64,000 bases of DNA from Hymenobacter sp. YC55 (GCF_029433095.1 NZ_JARNTX010000003.1:248001-312000); one strand, 5' to 3'. Positions 44,818 to 53,666 are shown, counted from the stretch's first letter. Program-made: numbers and translations. Notes: a model not told the origin generated them from the sequence alone.

Positions 44818-45239
44818 ATGAGCTTACCCGAGCTGTTGCACGCGACGTGCCCCCTGCCCCCGGCCTCGCGGGCGAAGCTACTGGCGCTGGCCGAGTATGT
44901 TACGCTCTCGAAAGGCCCGTGCTTGTTTCAGGATGATATCTTGGCCCACTCGGTTTACGTCTTGCAGCACAGCTTAGCGCGGGCCTACGCTCGGCGCGCG
45001 GACCGAGAAGTCACGTTTTGGTTTTCGAAAGCCGGGTCCGTGTTGGAGTCATGCGGGGCTACACCGAGCAGGCTGTATGCTGCGAGACAATTGAGCTGCT
45101 GGAGGACAGCAGAACGATGTTAAAAATGGGAGGCAAAAAGAAACAGCTTGCCGTCCTTTTACGTCATCTTCGCCTGCATAGCTGCCGTTCTGAGGGCGTA
45201 GTCTTAATAACGAAACCAGGGGTCGCCCTTGCTAGCTAA
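44818..45239 (+). pseudogene. Broken Crp/Fnr-type regulator (cyclic-nucleotide-binding part)
   Basis: The first 78 codons from ATG 44818 read as the start of a Crp-like sensor domain (MSLPELLHATCPLPPASRAK ... REVTFWFSKAGSVLES). At about 45050 the frame breaks, and the continuation MRGYTEQAVCCETIELLEDS is found in another frame; after that the similarity to Crp proteins is lost and no HTH follows. So one base is missing and the 3' half is gone. A dead gene, unlike the two Crp genes of the RidA pairs in sequence. Confidence 0.75.
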
Positions 45240-45449
45240 CTAGGCCAACCAGCAGGTTCGCTGCCCGGATGTTTGGCCCCGGGAATGGTTAGCTGCATTT
45301 TCCACTCTGCTCGCTATTACCGCGGCTGACATAGACAAGCAAAACTCACCACCCGACCCACGCCTACTCTAGTTTATTAGATACTAATCAGGGATATCCG
45401 AGTATCGTTTTCAACCAACTGTGGCGCCTAGTTGGAAAGACAGCAGCCT

Positions 45450-45665
45450 TTATCTACTTAACTCATTTAAGCCAATCCATAAATCACCTATTACCAGGGC
45501 CAGCCCCGTGCGCAAAGTGGCTTCCCCTTCTTCGTGCGAAATGTAGTCTCCGTCCGGAGTTACGTAGCCTGGCACAGCATCCTCGGTGTTGCGCGCCCGG
45601 TCAGGCAAGTCGAGCGGGAGAGAAGCAAGTGAAAGTACGGGAGCAAAGGCGCAACAGAGCAACAT
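45450..45665 (-). CDS. Small exported hypothetical protein, 71 aa
   Basis: From ATG 45663-45665: a short signal-like start (MLLCCAFAPVLSLASLPLDL), then an acidic segment (EDAVPGYVTPDGDYISHEEG) and a hydrophobic end (TGLALVIGDLWIGLNELSR). Not recognised. Confidence 0.45.
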   Translation of the reverse strand: MLLCCAFAPVLSLASLPLDLPDRARNTEDAVPGYVTPDGDYISHEEGEATLRTGLALVIGDLWIGLNELSR

Positions 45666-45971
45666 ACAAGGTGTGAACTAGAGATAGGGAAGAGCGAGCT
45701 TTGTAGTGCTGCAAAGCTCGCTCGCCGATGAGTAAGTAGCCAGGACAGAGAATACGATTTCTTGACTTGTACTTTATAGGTATAATATGATTGTATTTAT
45801 AAGTAGTTTTTTAGAAAAGGACTTTGGTTACTTCTCCGGTTGACACGAATTGAAGCTGAACAGTACAGTAAGCCCTGTATTGTGACAAAGGCGCTGGCAC
45901 AATTTCAAAAAGAACGCAATCTGCGTTAGGCTTGGGTCTCGTACTTTCGAAATTGATTACGGACGAGCTTT
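45666..45971. other. Intergenic region, about 300 bp
   Basis: Contains the hairpin at 45692-45723 and an AT-rich stretch near 45770-45820; no gene seen. Confidence 0.4.
45692..45723. repeat. 12-bp hairpin
   Basis: Perfect arms 45692-45703 and 45712-45723 with an 8-base loop, located 26 bp upstream of the start of the 71-aa gene. Could be a terminator for an unseen transcript or a structured leader. Confidence 0.45.
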
Positions 45972-46247
45972 ATGAACCGCGACGAAGCCAGTAGGCTGAC
46001 TTTATTGTATTTAACTGAAAAAGACGATTGTAGTAGCCCCGCCCTGGATTATCCGCGGATGCTGACTTCGTTGACCGAGTACGCCTCGTGCTGGTATGTG
46101 GATTTTCACTACCGACGCGTGACTAGGCCGCCAGCGCACGAAGCTAGTGAAGCGCCAGGCTTTACCATCGATAAGAACACCAAGCAGACGCGCATCATTT
46201 CCTGGGAGGAGCTGTTCGAGCTTAATTGTGAACGACATCCTTTTTAA
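45972..46247 (+). CDS. Hypothetical protein, 91 aa (possibly YrhB/Imm35-like)
   Basis: A soluble small protein: MNRDEASRLTLLYLTEKDDC, then a Trp-containing strand CWYVDFHYRRVT and the end APGFTIDKNTKQTRIISWEE. The order of a central Trp/Phe strand followed by 'P-G-F-x-I-D-K' and a second strand resembles the YrhB/Imm35 group of immunity-type proteins, but the match is partial. No toxin gene is visible next to it. Real gene likely; class uncertain. Confidence 0.6.
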   Translation: MNRDEASRLTLLYLTEKDDCSSPALDYPRMLTSLTEYASCWYVDFHYRRVTRPPAHEASEAPGFTIDKNTKQTRIISWEELFELNCERHPF

Positions 46248-46597
46248 GAGTTTTCACAGCTAGAAACCCACCACAGGTGTTCCGGCTGTGTCAGAAGTAG
46301 CGCGGCACAAGGCAAAGCGCACCAGCCCTGTGGTTCCTGCATCAGGAGCAGAGGCCAGCGTTTAGGGGTCCGAATTGAGGTATTCAGAGTCGTAACGCGA
46401 CTTTAGTACTTTCAACTTACGTTTTCAGCACACCGCATTCGTAGAGCTGACGCACGGACATCTAGGCTTCAGTGAGTAAGCTACCGTTAACTAGTATCTG
46501 CTGCAGGATGCGGCCCGCTAGGATCCGCAAGGTTTTGTGGGCTACCGATTTCTAGGTAGCCCAGCGGCTAGTTCACCTATTCGAGAAACAACCTTTT
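46248..46597. other. Intergenic region, about 350 bp
   Basis: Between convergent genes. An 8-bp hairpin (GGGCTACC / GGTAGCCC) lies at 46539-46562 and may end the leftward gene at 46598; nothing else seen. Confidence 0.4.
46539..46562 (-). terminator. Possible terminator of the gene at 46598-47020
   Basis: 8-bp perfect stem with an 8-base loop, 36 bp beyond the stop on the minus strand; no T-run. Confidence 0.35.
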
Positions 46598-47020
46598 CTA
46601 CCCCCGGCGCTGCTGTTCAAGCAGCCAGCTTACGGCAGCCGATTCCTGCTCGAAGTGGCGATACTGCAAAGGCAAAGCGCGCACACCCGTTACCACTGCG
46701 GCCATTGCCAAGCGGGCAAATACATCCTCGGCCACTATGACGGCGCCATAGCGGTAGCCGCCTTCCTGCACCGTGCGCGGCAGCCACTGTTCTATCATAT
46801 AGGCTTGTTCTTCGGGCGTGAACGAGGCCATCCGGCGCTGATCGACCAGCAGACAGCCATCCCCGCGCCGGGCTAGCAAGCGGGTCACGTGTCCGAGCAA
46901 GGCCTGAAAGGCATCGCGCGGTCGCGACCCAGTGTGATAAGTAAGACGCGCGAAGCCCAGCGGATCGTCGACCGCCCGGCCAACTGCGTTTTCATAATAA
47001 ACCCGATAACTAGTAGACAT
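46598..47020 (-). CDS. Hypothetical protein, 140 aa
   Basis: A soluble alpha/beta protein (MSTSYRVYYENAVGRAVDDP; LLARRGDGCLLVDQRRMASF; GAVIVAEDVFARLAMAAVVT). The pattern of a strand, a helix and 'LLVDQRRM' resembles the STAS-like/SpoIIAA-like fold, which I infer only from the layout. No membrane segment. Stands alone. Confidence 0.65.
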   Translation of the reverse strand: MSTSYRVYYENAVGRAVDDPLGFARLTYHTGSRPRDAFQALLGHVTRLLARRGDGCLLVDQRRMASFTPEEQAYMIEQWLPRTVQEGGYRYGAVIVAEDVFARLAMAAVVTGVRALPLQYRHFEQESAAVSWLLEQQRRG

Positions 47021-47363
47021 AAAAGCAAAGCAACTACTTTAAGTACAACTCGCCAAAATGGCGCCAGTTTTCGTCTGGTTCCGTGTCCCTCCGGATTATG
47101 CGGGTGGGGTTGCTGGCTTCTGTCACTCAGCACAATTTAGCGGCCAAGTATTCGATGAACTACTGGTTTTCAACTAGGAGGGCTCACTTTTCTCGTATTG
47201 TGGGAGTAAAAGCCTGCCAACTGGCTTTCAGTTAAGGGGCAGGCTAGTAAGAGTTGTAACAGCAGCGCATTCATCGTTGCTGGTCTACTGAGGAAGAACC
47301 CTGTTAAGGCGAACCGTGGTGTGCTGTAGACGGCAAGAGAGCCGGAATAGCGTACTTTGGGTT
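47021..47363. other. Intergenic region, about 340 bp
   Basis: Divergent region in front of the histidine kinase; a TACTTTGG near 47351 is one base short of a -7 box. Nothing firm. Confidence 0.35.
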
Positions 47364-50300
47364 ATGGCTGACCTCTTTTCCCCGCCTTCTTCCTTTCCCG
47401 TTGACTTGCTGGCCGCTTATCCGCAAGCGGACTTGCTGTGGAGCGTGTTGGAAACTTCGCTGACCGGCCTAGCCCTTTACTCCCCGATATGGGATGCCGA
47501 AAACCAACTCGTGGATTTTCGCATTGACTTGTTTAACCCGGCGGCGCAACGTATGCTGCAGCAGCCGGCTCGGCCTAGCGGTACGTATCTACAACATTTT
47601 CCCCACACGCTCGAAACGGGGGTGTTTGCTTTTCACTGTAGCGCTTTTCTCTCTGGGCAACCTGCCCGGCTCCAGGTCAATTACCAGGGCGACGGGCTCG
47701 ATAACTACTTCGACCTGGCCGCTCGCCGCTGTGGCAACGGCCTGCTGGTGAGTTTCACCGATACGGCCAATCAGCCCCGTACAGCAGTCGAGGCAGCGCT
47801 GCGTGAAAGCCAAGCCCGGGAGCAAGCCGCCCGCGCCACCGTTGAAACCCAGCGCCAACAACTAACGCAGGTGCTGCAGCAGGCCCCCGTTGCCATTGCC
47901 TTGTTGGAGGGGCCCACCTACCGCATTGCCTTGGCCAACCCCGCCGTTCGCCAGATCTGGGCCCGCACCGAGGCGCAGTTGCTCGAGCAGCCCCTGCTCG
48001 TGGCCTTACCCGAGCTAGACGGCCAAGGGGTGGACACCCTCCTGGACGGTGTACTGCACTCCGGTCAGCCTTATGTAGGTACGGAACTACCCTTTCAGCT
48101 TCAGCGTCAAGGGCGCCTTGATACGGTGTACTTCAACTTTGTTTACCAGCCCCAGCGTAATGCACAGGGCGAGACAACCGGCGTGCTGGTGGTGGCCAGC
48201 GACGTGACGGAGACCGTTGCGGCCCGGCACCTCGTCGAAGCGCAGGAACGGGAAACAGCGCAGCTCAACGAAGAGCTGGCGGCCGTAAATGAGGAATTGG
48301 CTGCTACCAACGAAGAACTTCAGGCAGCCAACGAGGAATACTTGGCAACCAACGCGAGGTTGGCGCAAACCGAGCAGCAACTGCGCCATCTCAACCAGCA
48401 CTTAGAGGAGCGGGTGCAGGAACGCACTACGCAGCTACGCCGCCAGCAGGACCGGCTCGCACAGATTCTCGGGCAGGTGCCCGCCGCCCTGGCTACGCTC
48501 GAGGGCCCGGCCTTGCGCTACACCTTTTTCAACAATGCCTACCGCAGCCTGACTGGTGGGCGAGCTCAGCTCGGCCTTCCCTTCGCCGAGGTCATGCCCG
48601 AGCTGCGAGACCAGGGGGTGCTTGGCTTGCTCGAACAGGTGTACGCCAGCGGCCAGTCCGTAGCCGCCGACGAAGCGCCCATCCGCTTCTATAACCCGAC
48701 GAGTGGTGAGTTGGTGTTGCAGTATCTGGACTTTCTGTACCAGCCCTTAACCAACGAGGAAGGGCAGACCACTAGTGTCCTGGTGTACAGCGTCGACGTC
48801 ACCGAACGGGTGCGGGTCCGCCAGCAGGCCCAGGACCTGCAGGCCGAGCTACTGGCCGCGGCCAAGCGCCAGGCCGCCGAGCGCGAAACCTTTTACCAAG
48901 TGTTTGCCCATACCCCGGCCAGTATCGCCCTGTTGCGCGGGGCCAACCACCGCTTCGAGTACGTCAACGCGGCTTACCAGCAGCTTTTCCCCGACCGCCA
49001 GCTTACCGGCCGAACGGTGGCCGAAGCTTTACCCGAAACCGAAGAAGCGGGCTTTCTGACCCAGCTCGATAATGTATACCGCAGCGGCGATACCTTTTTC
49101 GGGCTGGAGCTTCCCATGCACCTTCAACCGCGCGAGGGGCACCCCGACCAGCCAGTGTACTACACCTTCACGTACCAGGCCTACCGCGAAAACGACCAGA
49201 TTGCCGGCATTTCCATCTTTGCCTACGACGTCACCGACCAAGTACGGACCCGCGAGCAGGGCGAGCAGGAGCGGCGGCAACTGCACCGGTTGTTTATGGA
49301 AGCTCCTGCCCCCATTGTCATTATGGCTGGCCCTGACCTGGTGCTTCAATTAGTTAATCCGGCCTACCAGCGCATTTTTCCTGGCCGTGCGCTACTCGGG
49401 AAGCCCGTGCTGGAAGCCCTGCCTGAAATCGATGGAACACCCATTCACGAGTATTTGCGGGGCGTGTACGACACCGGCCAAACCTTCGTGGCCCAGGAAC
49501 TGCCCTTGCAACTGGCCCGCACCGAGGGTGGCCCCTTGGAAGAGCTGTACTTCACCTTCACCTACCAGGCTCGCCGCACCACGCAGGGCAAGGTCGATGG
49601 CGTGCTGGTTTTTGCCCACGAAGTCACCGACCAAGTGCAGGCCCGGCGCATAGTAGAGGAAAGCGGTCAGCACGCCTTGGCCCTGGCCCAGGAACTTAGT
49701 ACCGCCAACGAGCAGTTGCGGCGCACCAACGTGGACCTAGATAACTTCATTTACACGGCCTCCCACGATTTAAAAGCTCCCATCTCCAACATCGAGGGCT
49801 TGTTGTATTTGCTGCAGGACGAGCTGCCCGCCGCCGTGTTTGAAGAGGAATACGTGGGTTCCACCCTGACCCGGATGCTGGAAGCGGTGGAGCGCTTCAA
49901 ACGCACCATCGAGCACCTCACCGACGTGTCTAAACTGCAGAAAGAGTACGCGGCCCCTACCACCTTGGTGAACCTGGCGGCGGTCTTGGCGGACGTGCAC
50001 CAGGACCTAGCGCCCCTGTTGCAGGAAACAGGCGCAGTGCTGGTGCTCGAAGTGGGCGCGGTGCCCCCAGTCCCGTTTTCTGAAAAGAACCTGCGGTCGG
50101 TGGTGTATAACTTGCTTAGCAATGCGCTCAAGTATCGCTCCCCGAATCGAAAGCCCCAGGTGGACGTCCGAGGCTACGAGCGGGCCGGGTACGTTGTGCT
50201 GGAAGTCCACGACAATGGCTTGGGCATCGACGCGGACCACGTGCCGCGTTTGTTCGACATGTTTCAGCGCTTTCACAGCCATGTCGAGGGCAGCGGCATC

Positions 50301-50423
50301 GGGTTGTTCATGGTTAAACGCATGGTTGAAAACGCCGGTGGCCGCATCGAGGTACACAGCCAGCCCGGCGTTGGCACTACCTTTTTGGTGTACTTGCCCC
50401 ACGCCGTCGGGGCTGCTGCCTAG
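47364..50423 (+). CDS. Multi-PAS sensor histidine kinase (orphan)
   Basis: A 1019-residue soluble kinase from ATG 47364. Five PAS domains are seen: about 25-135, 155-290, 380-500, 525-640 and 660-775, several with near-identical phrases (LPELDGQGV, LPETEEAGF, LPEIDGTPI). A coiled coil of NEELAAVNEELAATNEELQA type lies between the second and third (about 290-375). The HisKA box is YTASHDLKAPISNIEGLL with phospho-acceptor His801; the ATPase has NLLSNALKYRS, DNGLGID, GSGIGLFMVKRM and GVGTTFLVYLP. There is no membrane segment, receiver or adjacent response regulator, so its partner is elsewhere. Signals are presumably sensed in the cytoplasm. Confidence 0.95.
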   Translation: MADLFSPPSSFPVDLLAAYPQADLLWSVLETSLTGLALYSPIWDAENQLVDFRIDLFNPAAQRMLQQPARPSGTYLQHFPHTLETGVFAFHCSAFLSGQPARLQVNYQGDGLDNYFDLAARRCGNGLLVSFTDTANQPRTAVEAALRESQAREQAARATVETQRQQLTQVLQQAPVAIALLEGPTYRIALANPAVRQIWARTEAQLLEQPLLVALPELDGQGVDTLLDGVLHSGQPYVGTELPFQLQRQGRLDTVYFNFVYQPQRNAQGETTGVLVVASDVTETVAARHLVEAQERETAQLNEELAAVNEELAATNEELQAANEEYLATNARLAQTEQQLRHLNQHLEERVQERTTQLRRQQDRLAQILGQVPAALATLEGPALRYTFFNNAYRSLTGGRAQLGLPFAEVMPELRDQGVLGLLEQVYASGQSVAADEAPIRFYNPTSGELVLQYLDFLYQPLTNEEGQTTSVLVYSVDVTERVRVRQQAQDLQAELLAAAKRQAAERETFYQVFAHTPASIALLRGANHRFEYVNAAYQQLFPDRQLTGRTVAEALPETEEAGFLTQLDNVYRSGDTFFGLELPMHLQPREGHPDQPVYYTFTYQAYRENDQIAGISIFAYDVTDQVRTREQGEQERRQLHRLFMEAPAPIVIMAGPDLVLQLVNPAYQRIFPGRALLGKPVLEALPEIDGTPIHEYLRGVYDTGQTFVAQELPLQLARTEGGPLEELYFTFTYQARRTTQGKVDGVLVFAHEVTDQVQARRIVEESGQHALALAQELSTANEQLRRTNVDLDNFIYTASHDLKAPISNIEGLLYLLQDELPAAVFEEEYVGSTLTRMLEAVERFKRTIEHLTDVSKLQKEYAAPTTLVNLAAVLADVHQDLAPLLQETGAVLVLEVGAVPPVPFSEKNLRSVVYNLLSNALKYRSPNRKPQVDVRGYERAGYVVLEVHDNGLGIDADHVPRLFDMFQRFHSHVEGSGIGLFMVKRMVENAGGRIEVHSQPGVGTTFLVYLPHAVGAAA

Positions 50424-50590
50424 CAGGGCCCTGCTGAGTAACTTGCCCTTCACGATATGGGCAAACTTGTAGCAAAGAACCTCAAGTAGTTCGGCGCTGA
50501 TGTGAGCGGGCTGCTTCTCCACGACCAGGCCCACTACCGGCAGCGCGTGGTCCCCGATGGCGTACTTGTCTTAAAAGAAGCTTCCGGAGT

Positions 50591-51013
50591 CTACTGGTTA
50601 GCTTGTTTTAAAGCAGGATTTGACTGTCGGGCAACTACTTTGATTTCCACCAGCAACGACGGCAAATTCAGGGCGGCTACCCCAATCATGGTGCTGGGCA
50701 CCTGCATCGGGTCAGGGTACACCTCCCGGCCTAGCTTCTGCCGCGCGGCATACCCCGTACTGTTATCGAGTACGAATAGGGTTTCGTCCACCACATCGTT
50801 CATGGTCAGGTTGAAGCCCGCCAGCAATTTGCGGGTATTAGCATAGGCTTGACGCATTTGCGTCTCCATGTCGTTGGCCACGAGGCCGTGTTCGTCGTGG
50901 CCTACTTGGCCGGATAGCCACACGGTGCCGTCCTGTTTCAAGCCTTGGGCGTAGCCGTACTCCGCTTCCCAGGGCATGCCAAGCGCTTGCGTTTCTTTTG
51001 CTTGCGAGTCCAT
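50591..51013 (-). CDS. RidA family protein
   Basis: A 140-residue YjgF/RidA-type protein from ATG 51011-51013 (MDSQAKETQALGMPWEAEYG; VWLSGQVGHDEHGLVANDME; STMIGVAALNLPSLLVEIKV). As in the copy at 43039 the segment before the end (IGVAALNLPSLLVEIK) lacks the Arg of classical imine deaminases, although the family's fold is plain. It lies 170 bp downstream of a Crp-family gene with a palindrome in between. Sequence likeness to the other RidA is modest, unlike that of the linked Crp genes. Confidence 0.92.
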   Translation of the reverse strand: MDSQAKETQALGMPWEAEYGYAQGLKQDGTVWLSGQVGHDEHGLVANDMETQMRQAYANTRKLLAGFNLTMNDVVDETLFVLDNSTGYAARQKLGREVYPDPMQVPSTMIGVAALNLPSLLVEIKVVARQSNPALKQANQ

Positions 51014-51149
51014 AGTGTTTGTGCTTGCGTTTCGAGTTAAGGCAACTCTCTCTGTGAGCAAAGAGAGAAGCAAAACCGGTGCAGGGTTTCTGCTGCAGGC
51101 CGGTTGTAGTTGCCTTCGCAAAATTCCGAGGCGTCGTTTAGGGCTTTGC

Positions 51150-51163
51150 GTGACCTACCTCAC
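51150..51163. promoter_or_regulatory. Palindrome between Crp-family and RidA genes, copy 2
   Basis: GTGACCTACCTCAC, a near-palindrome of 5-4-5 form, 21 bp after the Crp stop and 137 bp before the RidA start. It matches 11 of 14 bases of the site at 43545-43558 in the first pair. Confidence 0.5.
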
Positions 51164-51183
51164 TATTTTCGGCGCCGTAGGTG

Positions 51184-51746
51184 CTAATTCGACAACCGAC
51201 TCAAGGTTTCGCGCGCCACGCCCAGATAAGAAGCCAGCAGCGTTTTTGAAATCCGTTGCTTGAGCGGGGGTATTTTTCCAGCAACTGCTCGTAGCGCTCT
51301 TGGGTTGAACAAGTAAGCAGTGACACAAGGCGTTGCTGGGCGGCAATGGAATGAAGGGCCAGCTTATGCAGAAAAAAGGTGGCCATTTGCGGAAGCTCAA
51401 CGCAAAGCGCCTGATAATCTGTTAGCGTCAGGCAGTAGACTGTTGTATCCTCTAGGCACTGCAGAGAAAGGATGGCCGGCGTTTGGGTGTAATAAGCTTG
51501 AAAGTCGGTTTCCCACCAGTCTTCCATGGCAAACGAAAGAAAGTGCTGTTTGCCAGCCTCGTCGGTATGCACCAGCTTTAGCAAGCCCGCCACAACCAAG
51601 TAATTATGCAGAACTACCTTGCCTTCCTGGACGAGAAATTGGTGCTTTTTAAACTGTTTGCAGGTGAAGCGGGCGAGTACCAGCGCAAATTCTGCGTCGG
51701 TGAGCGGGAGCAGTCTTTCGAGGTGGGCTCGTAACAGGTGCTGCAT
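51184..51746 (-). pseudogene. Crp/Fnr family regulator with a C-terminal frameshift
   Basis: From ATG 51744-51746 the protein runs normally for about 160 residues (MQHLLRAHLERLLPLTDAEF ... RYEQLLEKYP), close to the paralogue at 43587-44147. At a run of five C (about 51268-51272) the frame breaks; read with one more base, the normal end follows as LKQRISKTLLASYLGVARE and TLSRLSN, with a stop at 51184-51186. In the present sequence the HTH is therefore lost and a 181-residue product ends at 51201. A homopolymer deletion: true inactivation, a phase-variable tract or a sequencing error. Confidence 0.85.
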
Positions 51747-51873
51747 GGTTTTAAAGAAAGTATTACCATTTGGGCTATCTAGGTGAAGTCCCGTGGCCCA
51801 CTAAGTTGCCTATTCTGCCCAGGTCTACCATATCCGAGCTTACTCGAACGCTCGTGGCAGTCCAAGCCCAGGG

Positions 51874-52491
51874 TTAGAGCGCAGCCGGGCGTAAACCGCC
51901 CCGGATTAAAGAGGAAAAGGCTTCTGCCGCTTGCTGCTCAGTGCAGTGCCCGCCGAGCATCATCACCGAAAGCGCTTCGCCGGCCCCAACCAACCCAACG
52001 CAACACCGATGCAGCTCGGCGGGGGGGAGCGGGCTGTGCGGACCGAGCGTGGCCATGAATAATTGAACGTAGCCATCGAGCAACTCTTGGTGGACCGCCC
52101 CCATTTCCTCGCTGCCCGATAGCGCCGCCCCTACCGCGTGCCATTCGCCTCCCGTGTCCACCGAGCAATGAATGTAGGCGGTGGCGAGAACGGCAACCGT
52201 GTCTTTTAAATTGTGGTGGACGCTCTTAAGAGCCTCCTGCAAGGCATTTACCTGCTGCTCGTCGAGCAATTTATACAAGGCAATAAGCAAGCCTGCCCGG
52301 GTGCCAAAGTGTTCGTACGTGATGGGCTTGGAAACGCCAGCTCGTGCTGCCAAGTGACCTAGGGTTAGGCGGTCGGCGCCTTCTTCGCGGATGATAACCA
52401 GGGCCATGTCAAGCAATTGGCGGCGGCGGTCGGGTTTCGAGAGCCGGCCGGCAGCTCGCTTAGGTTGCTCTGGGTCCGGAGAGTGATGCAT
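51874..52491 (-). CDS. TetR/AcrR family transcriptional regulator
   Basis: A 205-residue repressor. N-terminal HTH at about 20-70 (RRRQLLDMALVIIREEGADR; LTLGHLAARAGVSKPITYEH; FGTRAGLLIALYKLL); the rest is the helical ligand domain. It is divergent from an NAD(P)-binding oxidoreductase at 52622, and a perfect 28-bp inverted repeat sits between the two starts. It is predicted to repress both. The ligand is unknown. Confidence 0.95.
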   Translation of the reverse strand: MHHSPDPEQPKRAAGRLSKPDRRRQLLDMALVIIREEGADRLTLGHLAARAGVSKPITYEHFGTRAGLLIALYKLLDEQQVNALQEALKSVHHNLKDTVAVLATAYIHCSVDTGGEWHAVGAALSGSEEMGAVHQELLDGYVQLFMATLGPHSPLPPAELHRCCVGLVGAGEALSVMMLGGHCTEQQAAEAFSSLIRGGLRPAAL

Positions 52492-52524
52492 AAGGTAAGG
52501 GGGTCGGGGAAGCGCGCAATAAAA

Positions 52525-52587
52525 TAACCTACTTAACGTAAGTTACCAATAGTAACCTACTATTGGTAACTTACGTTAAGTAGGTTA
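52525..52587. promoter_or_regulatory. Operator: 28-bp perfect inverted repeat between TetR and its target
   Basis: Arms 52525-52552 and 52560-52587 are perfect inverted copies; the 7-base spacer is TAACCTA. The 8-mer TAACCTAC occurs at 52525 and 52553 and inverted at 52580. The right arm covers the -33 TTG and touches the -7 box of the target promoter, so bound TetR would block it. Confidence 0.8.
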
Positions 52588-52593
52588 GCTTTG
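52563..52593 (+). promoter_or_regulatory. Promoter of the gene at 52622, inside the operator
   Basis: TTG at 52563-52565, 20-base spacer, -7 box TAGCTTTG at 52586-52593: nearly ideal for the Bacteroidota housekeeping sigma factor. Start codon 29 bases later. Confidence 0.65.
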
Positions 52594-52621
52594 TTAAAAG
52601 TAACAAACAAGCACAAGCTAT

Positions 52622-53632
52622 ATGATGTCATTAGCCCCCATTCTTTTAATTGGCGGTTCCGGCGCAATTGGTCGGCAGACCGCCCGGTTCCTACGCGCCA
52701 CTCATCCCGAGGTGCCCCTGCTAATCGGTGGCCGCGACCAAGTGAAGGTTGAACAAGCCGCGGCCGAGATTGGCCACGCACAGGGCGTCGTGCTCGACCT
52801 GAAGGCGGAGGACTTAGGGTTGGGCCCGCGCCCCGTTAGCGCCGTCGCCATCTTCTACATGGACCATACCCTCGCTGGGCTGCGTTTTGCGCAAGCGCGT
52901 GGGGTGCCGTTTCTAAGTATCTCGACGGGGGTCTTCGAAATTGCTCCCGAAATTGCCACGTATATGCACAAGCCCAACGCCGCCCCGGTGGTGCTCGGCT
53001 ACGAATGGCTGGTCGGCGCTACCACGGTACCCACGCTTGAACTCGCCACCGCGTTTAGCCGAATTCACGACATCAGCATTGGCGCCCTGGTCGATGAGCA
53101 CGATACGGGCGGTCCGGCCGTGGCCGCCGACTTCGAGCACCTACACAAGCTGATGCCCGCCGCCCTCACCCGGCGCGAAAACGAGTATATCTGGCGCGCC
53201 GACGACGAGGCAAAAGTTGAGTTCCAAGCCATTGACGGCACCCACGTGGCGGCCACCGGCTTCTCTTCTATCGATGTTGTGGGCTTGGCGGCGGCAACCA
53301 ACGCCCCGAACGTGCAGTTCAACCTGGCGACGGGGGTAAGCTCAACGCGCCGCCGCGGCGAACCGCTGTCAACCGAAATCATCATCGAGCTAACGGGCGA
53401 AGACCATGCGGGTCATTCCTTGCGCACCCGGCATGCCGTGATGCATCAAGAAGGGGCGGCGCCGCTTACCGGGCTTGGGGTTGCCATGCTGCTCGAACGG
53501 CTTACCGGACTCGATGGAGAACCGCCAACCCCGGCCGGACTTTATTTCCCTTATCAATTGCTGAAACCCGCAACCTATTTAGCTCGCTTCAAGCAGAGTG
53601 GCGGCCAGGTCGTGTCCTTGGAAGTGCCCTGA
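52622..53632 (+). CDS. Saccharopine-dehydrogenase-like NAD(P)-binding protein
   Basis: A 336-residue protein with an N-terminal Rossmann fold (APILLIGGSGAIGRQTARFL; PLLIGGRDQVKVEQAAAEIG) of the saccharopine dehydrogenase/saccharopine reductase-like group. The C-terminal part (about 125-330) has a mixed fold typical of these proteins (EYIWRADDEAKVEFQAIDGT). It is controlled by the divergent TetR. Reaction unknown; a role in detoxification is suggested by the regulator type. Confidence 0.9.
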   Translation: MMSLAPILLIGGSGAIGRQTARFLRATHPEVPLLIGGRDQVKVEQAAAEIGHAQGVVLDLKAEDLGLGPRPVSAVAIFYMDHTLAGLRFAQARGVPFLSISTGVFEIAPEIATYMHKPNAAPVVLGYEWLVGATTVPTLELATAFSRIHDISIGALVDEHDTGGPAVAADFEHLHKLMPAALTRRENEYIWRADDEAKVEFQAIDGTHVAATGFSSIDVVGLAAATNAPNVQFNLATGVSSTRRRGEPLSTEIIIELTGEDHAGHSLRTRHAVMHQEGAAPLTGLGVAMLLERLTGLDGEPPTPAGLYFPYQLLKPATYLARFKQSGGQVVSLEVP

Positions 53633-53666
53633 CGCAGTGCAAGTACCACCAGCTACAGACAGATGC

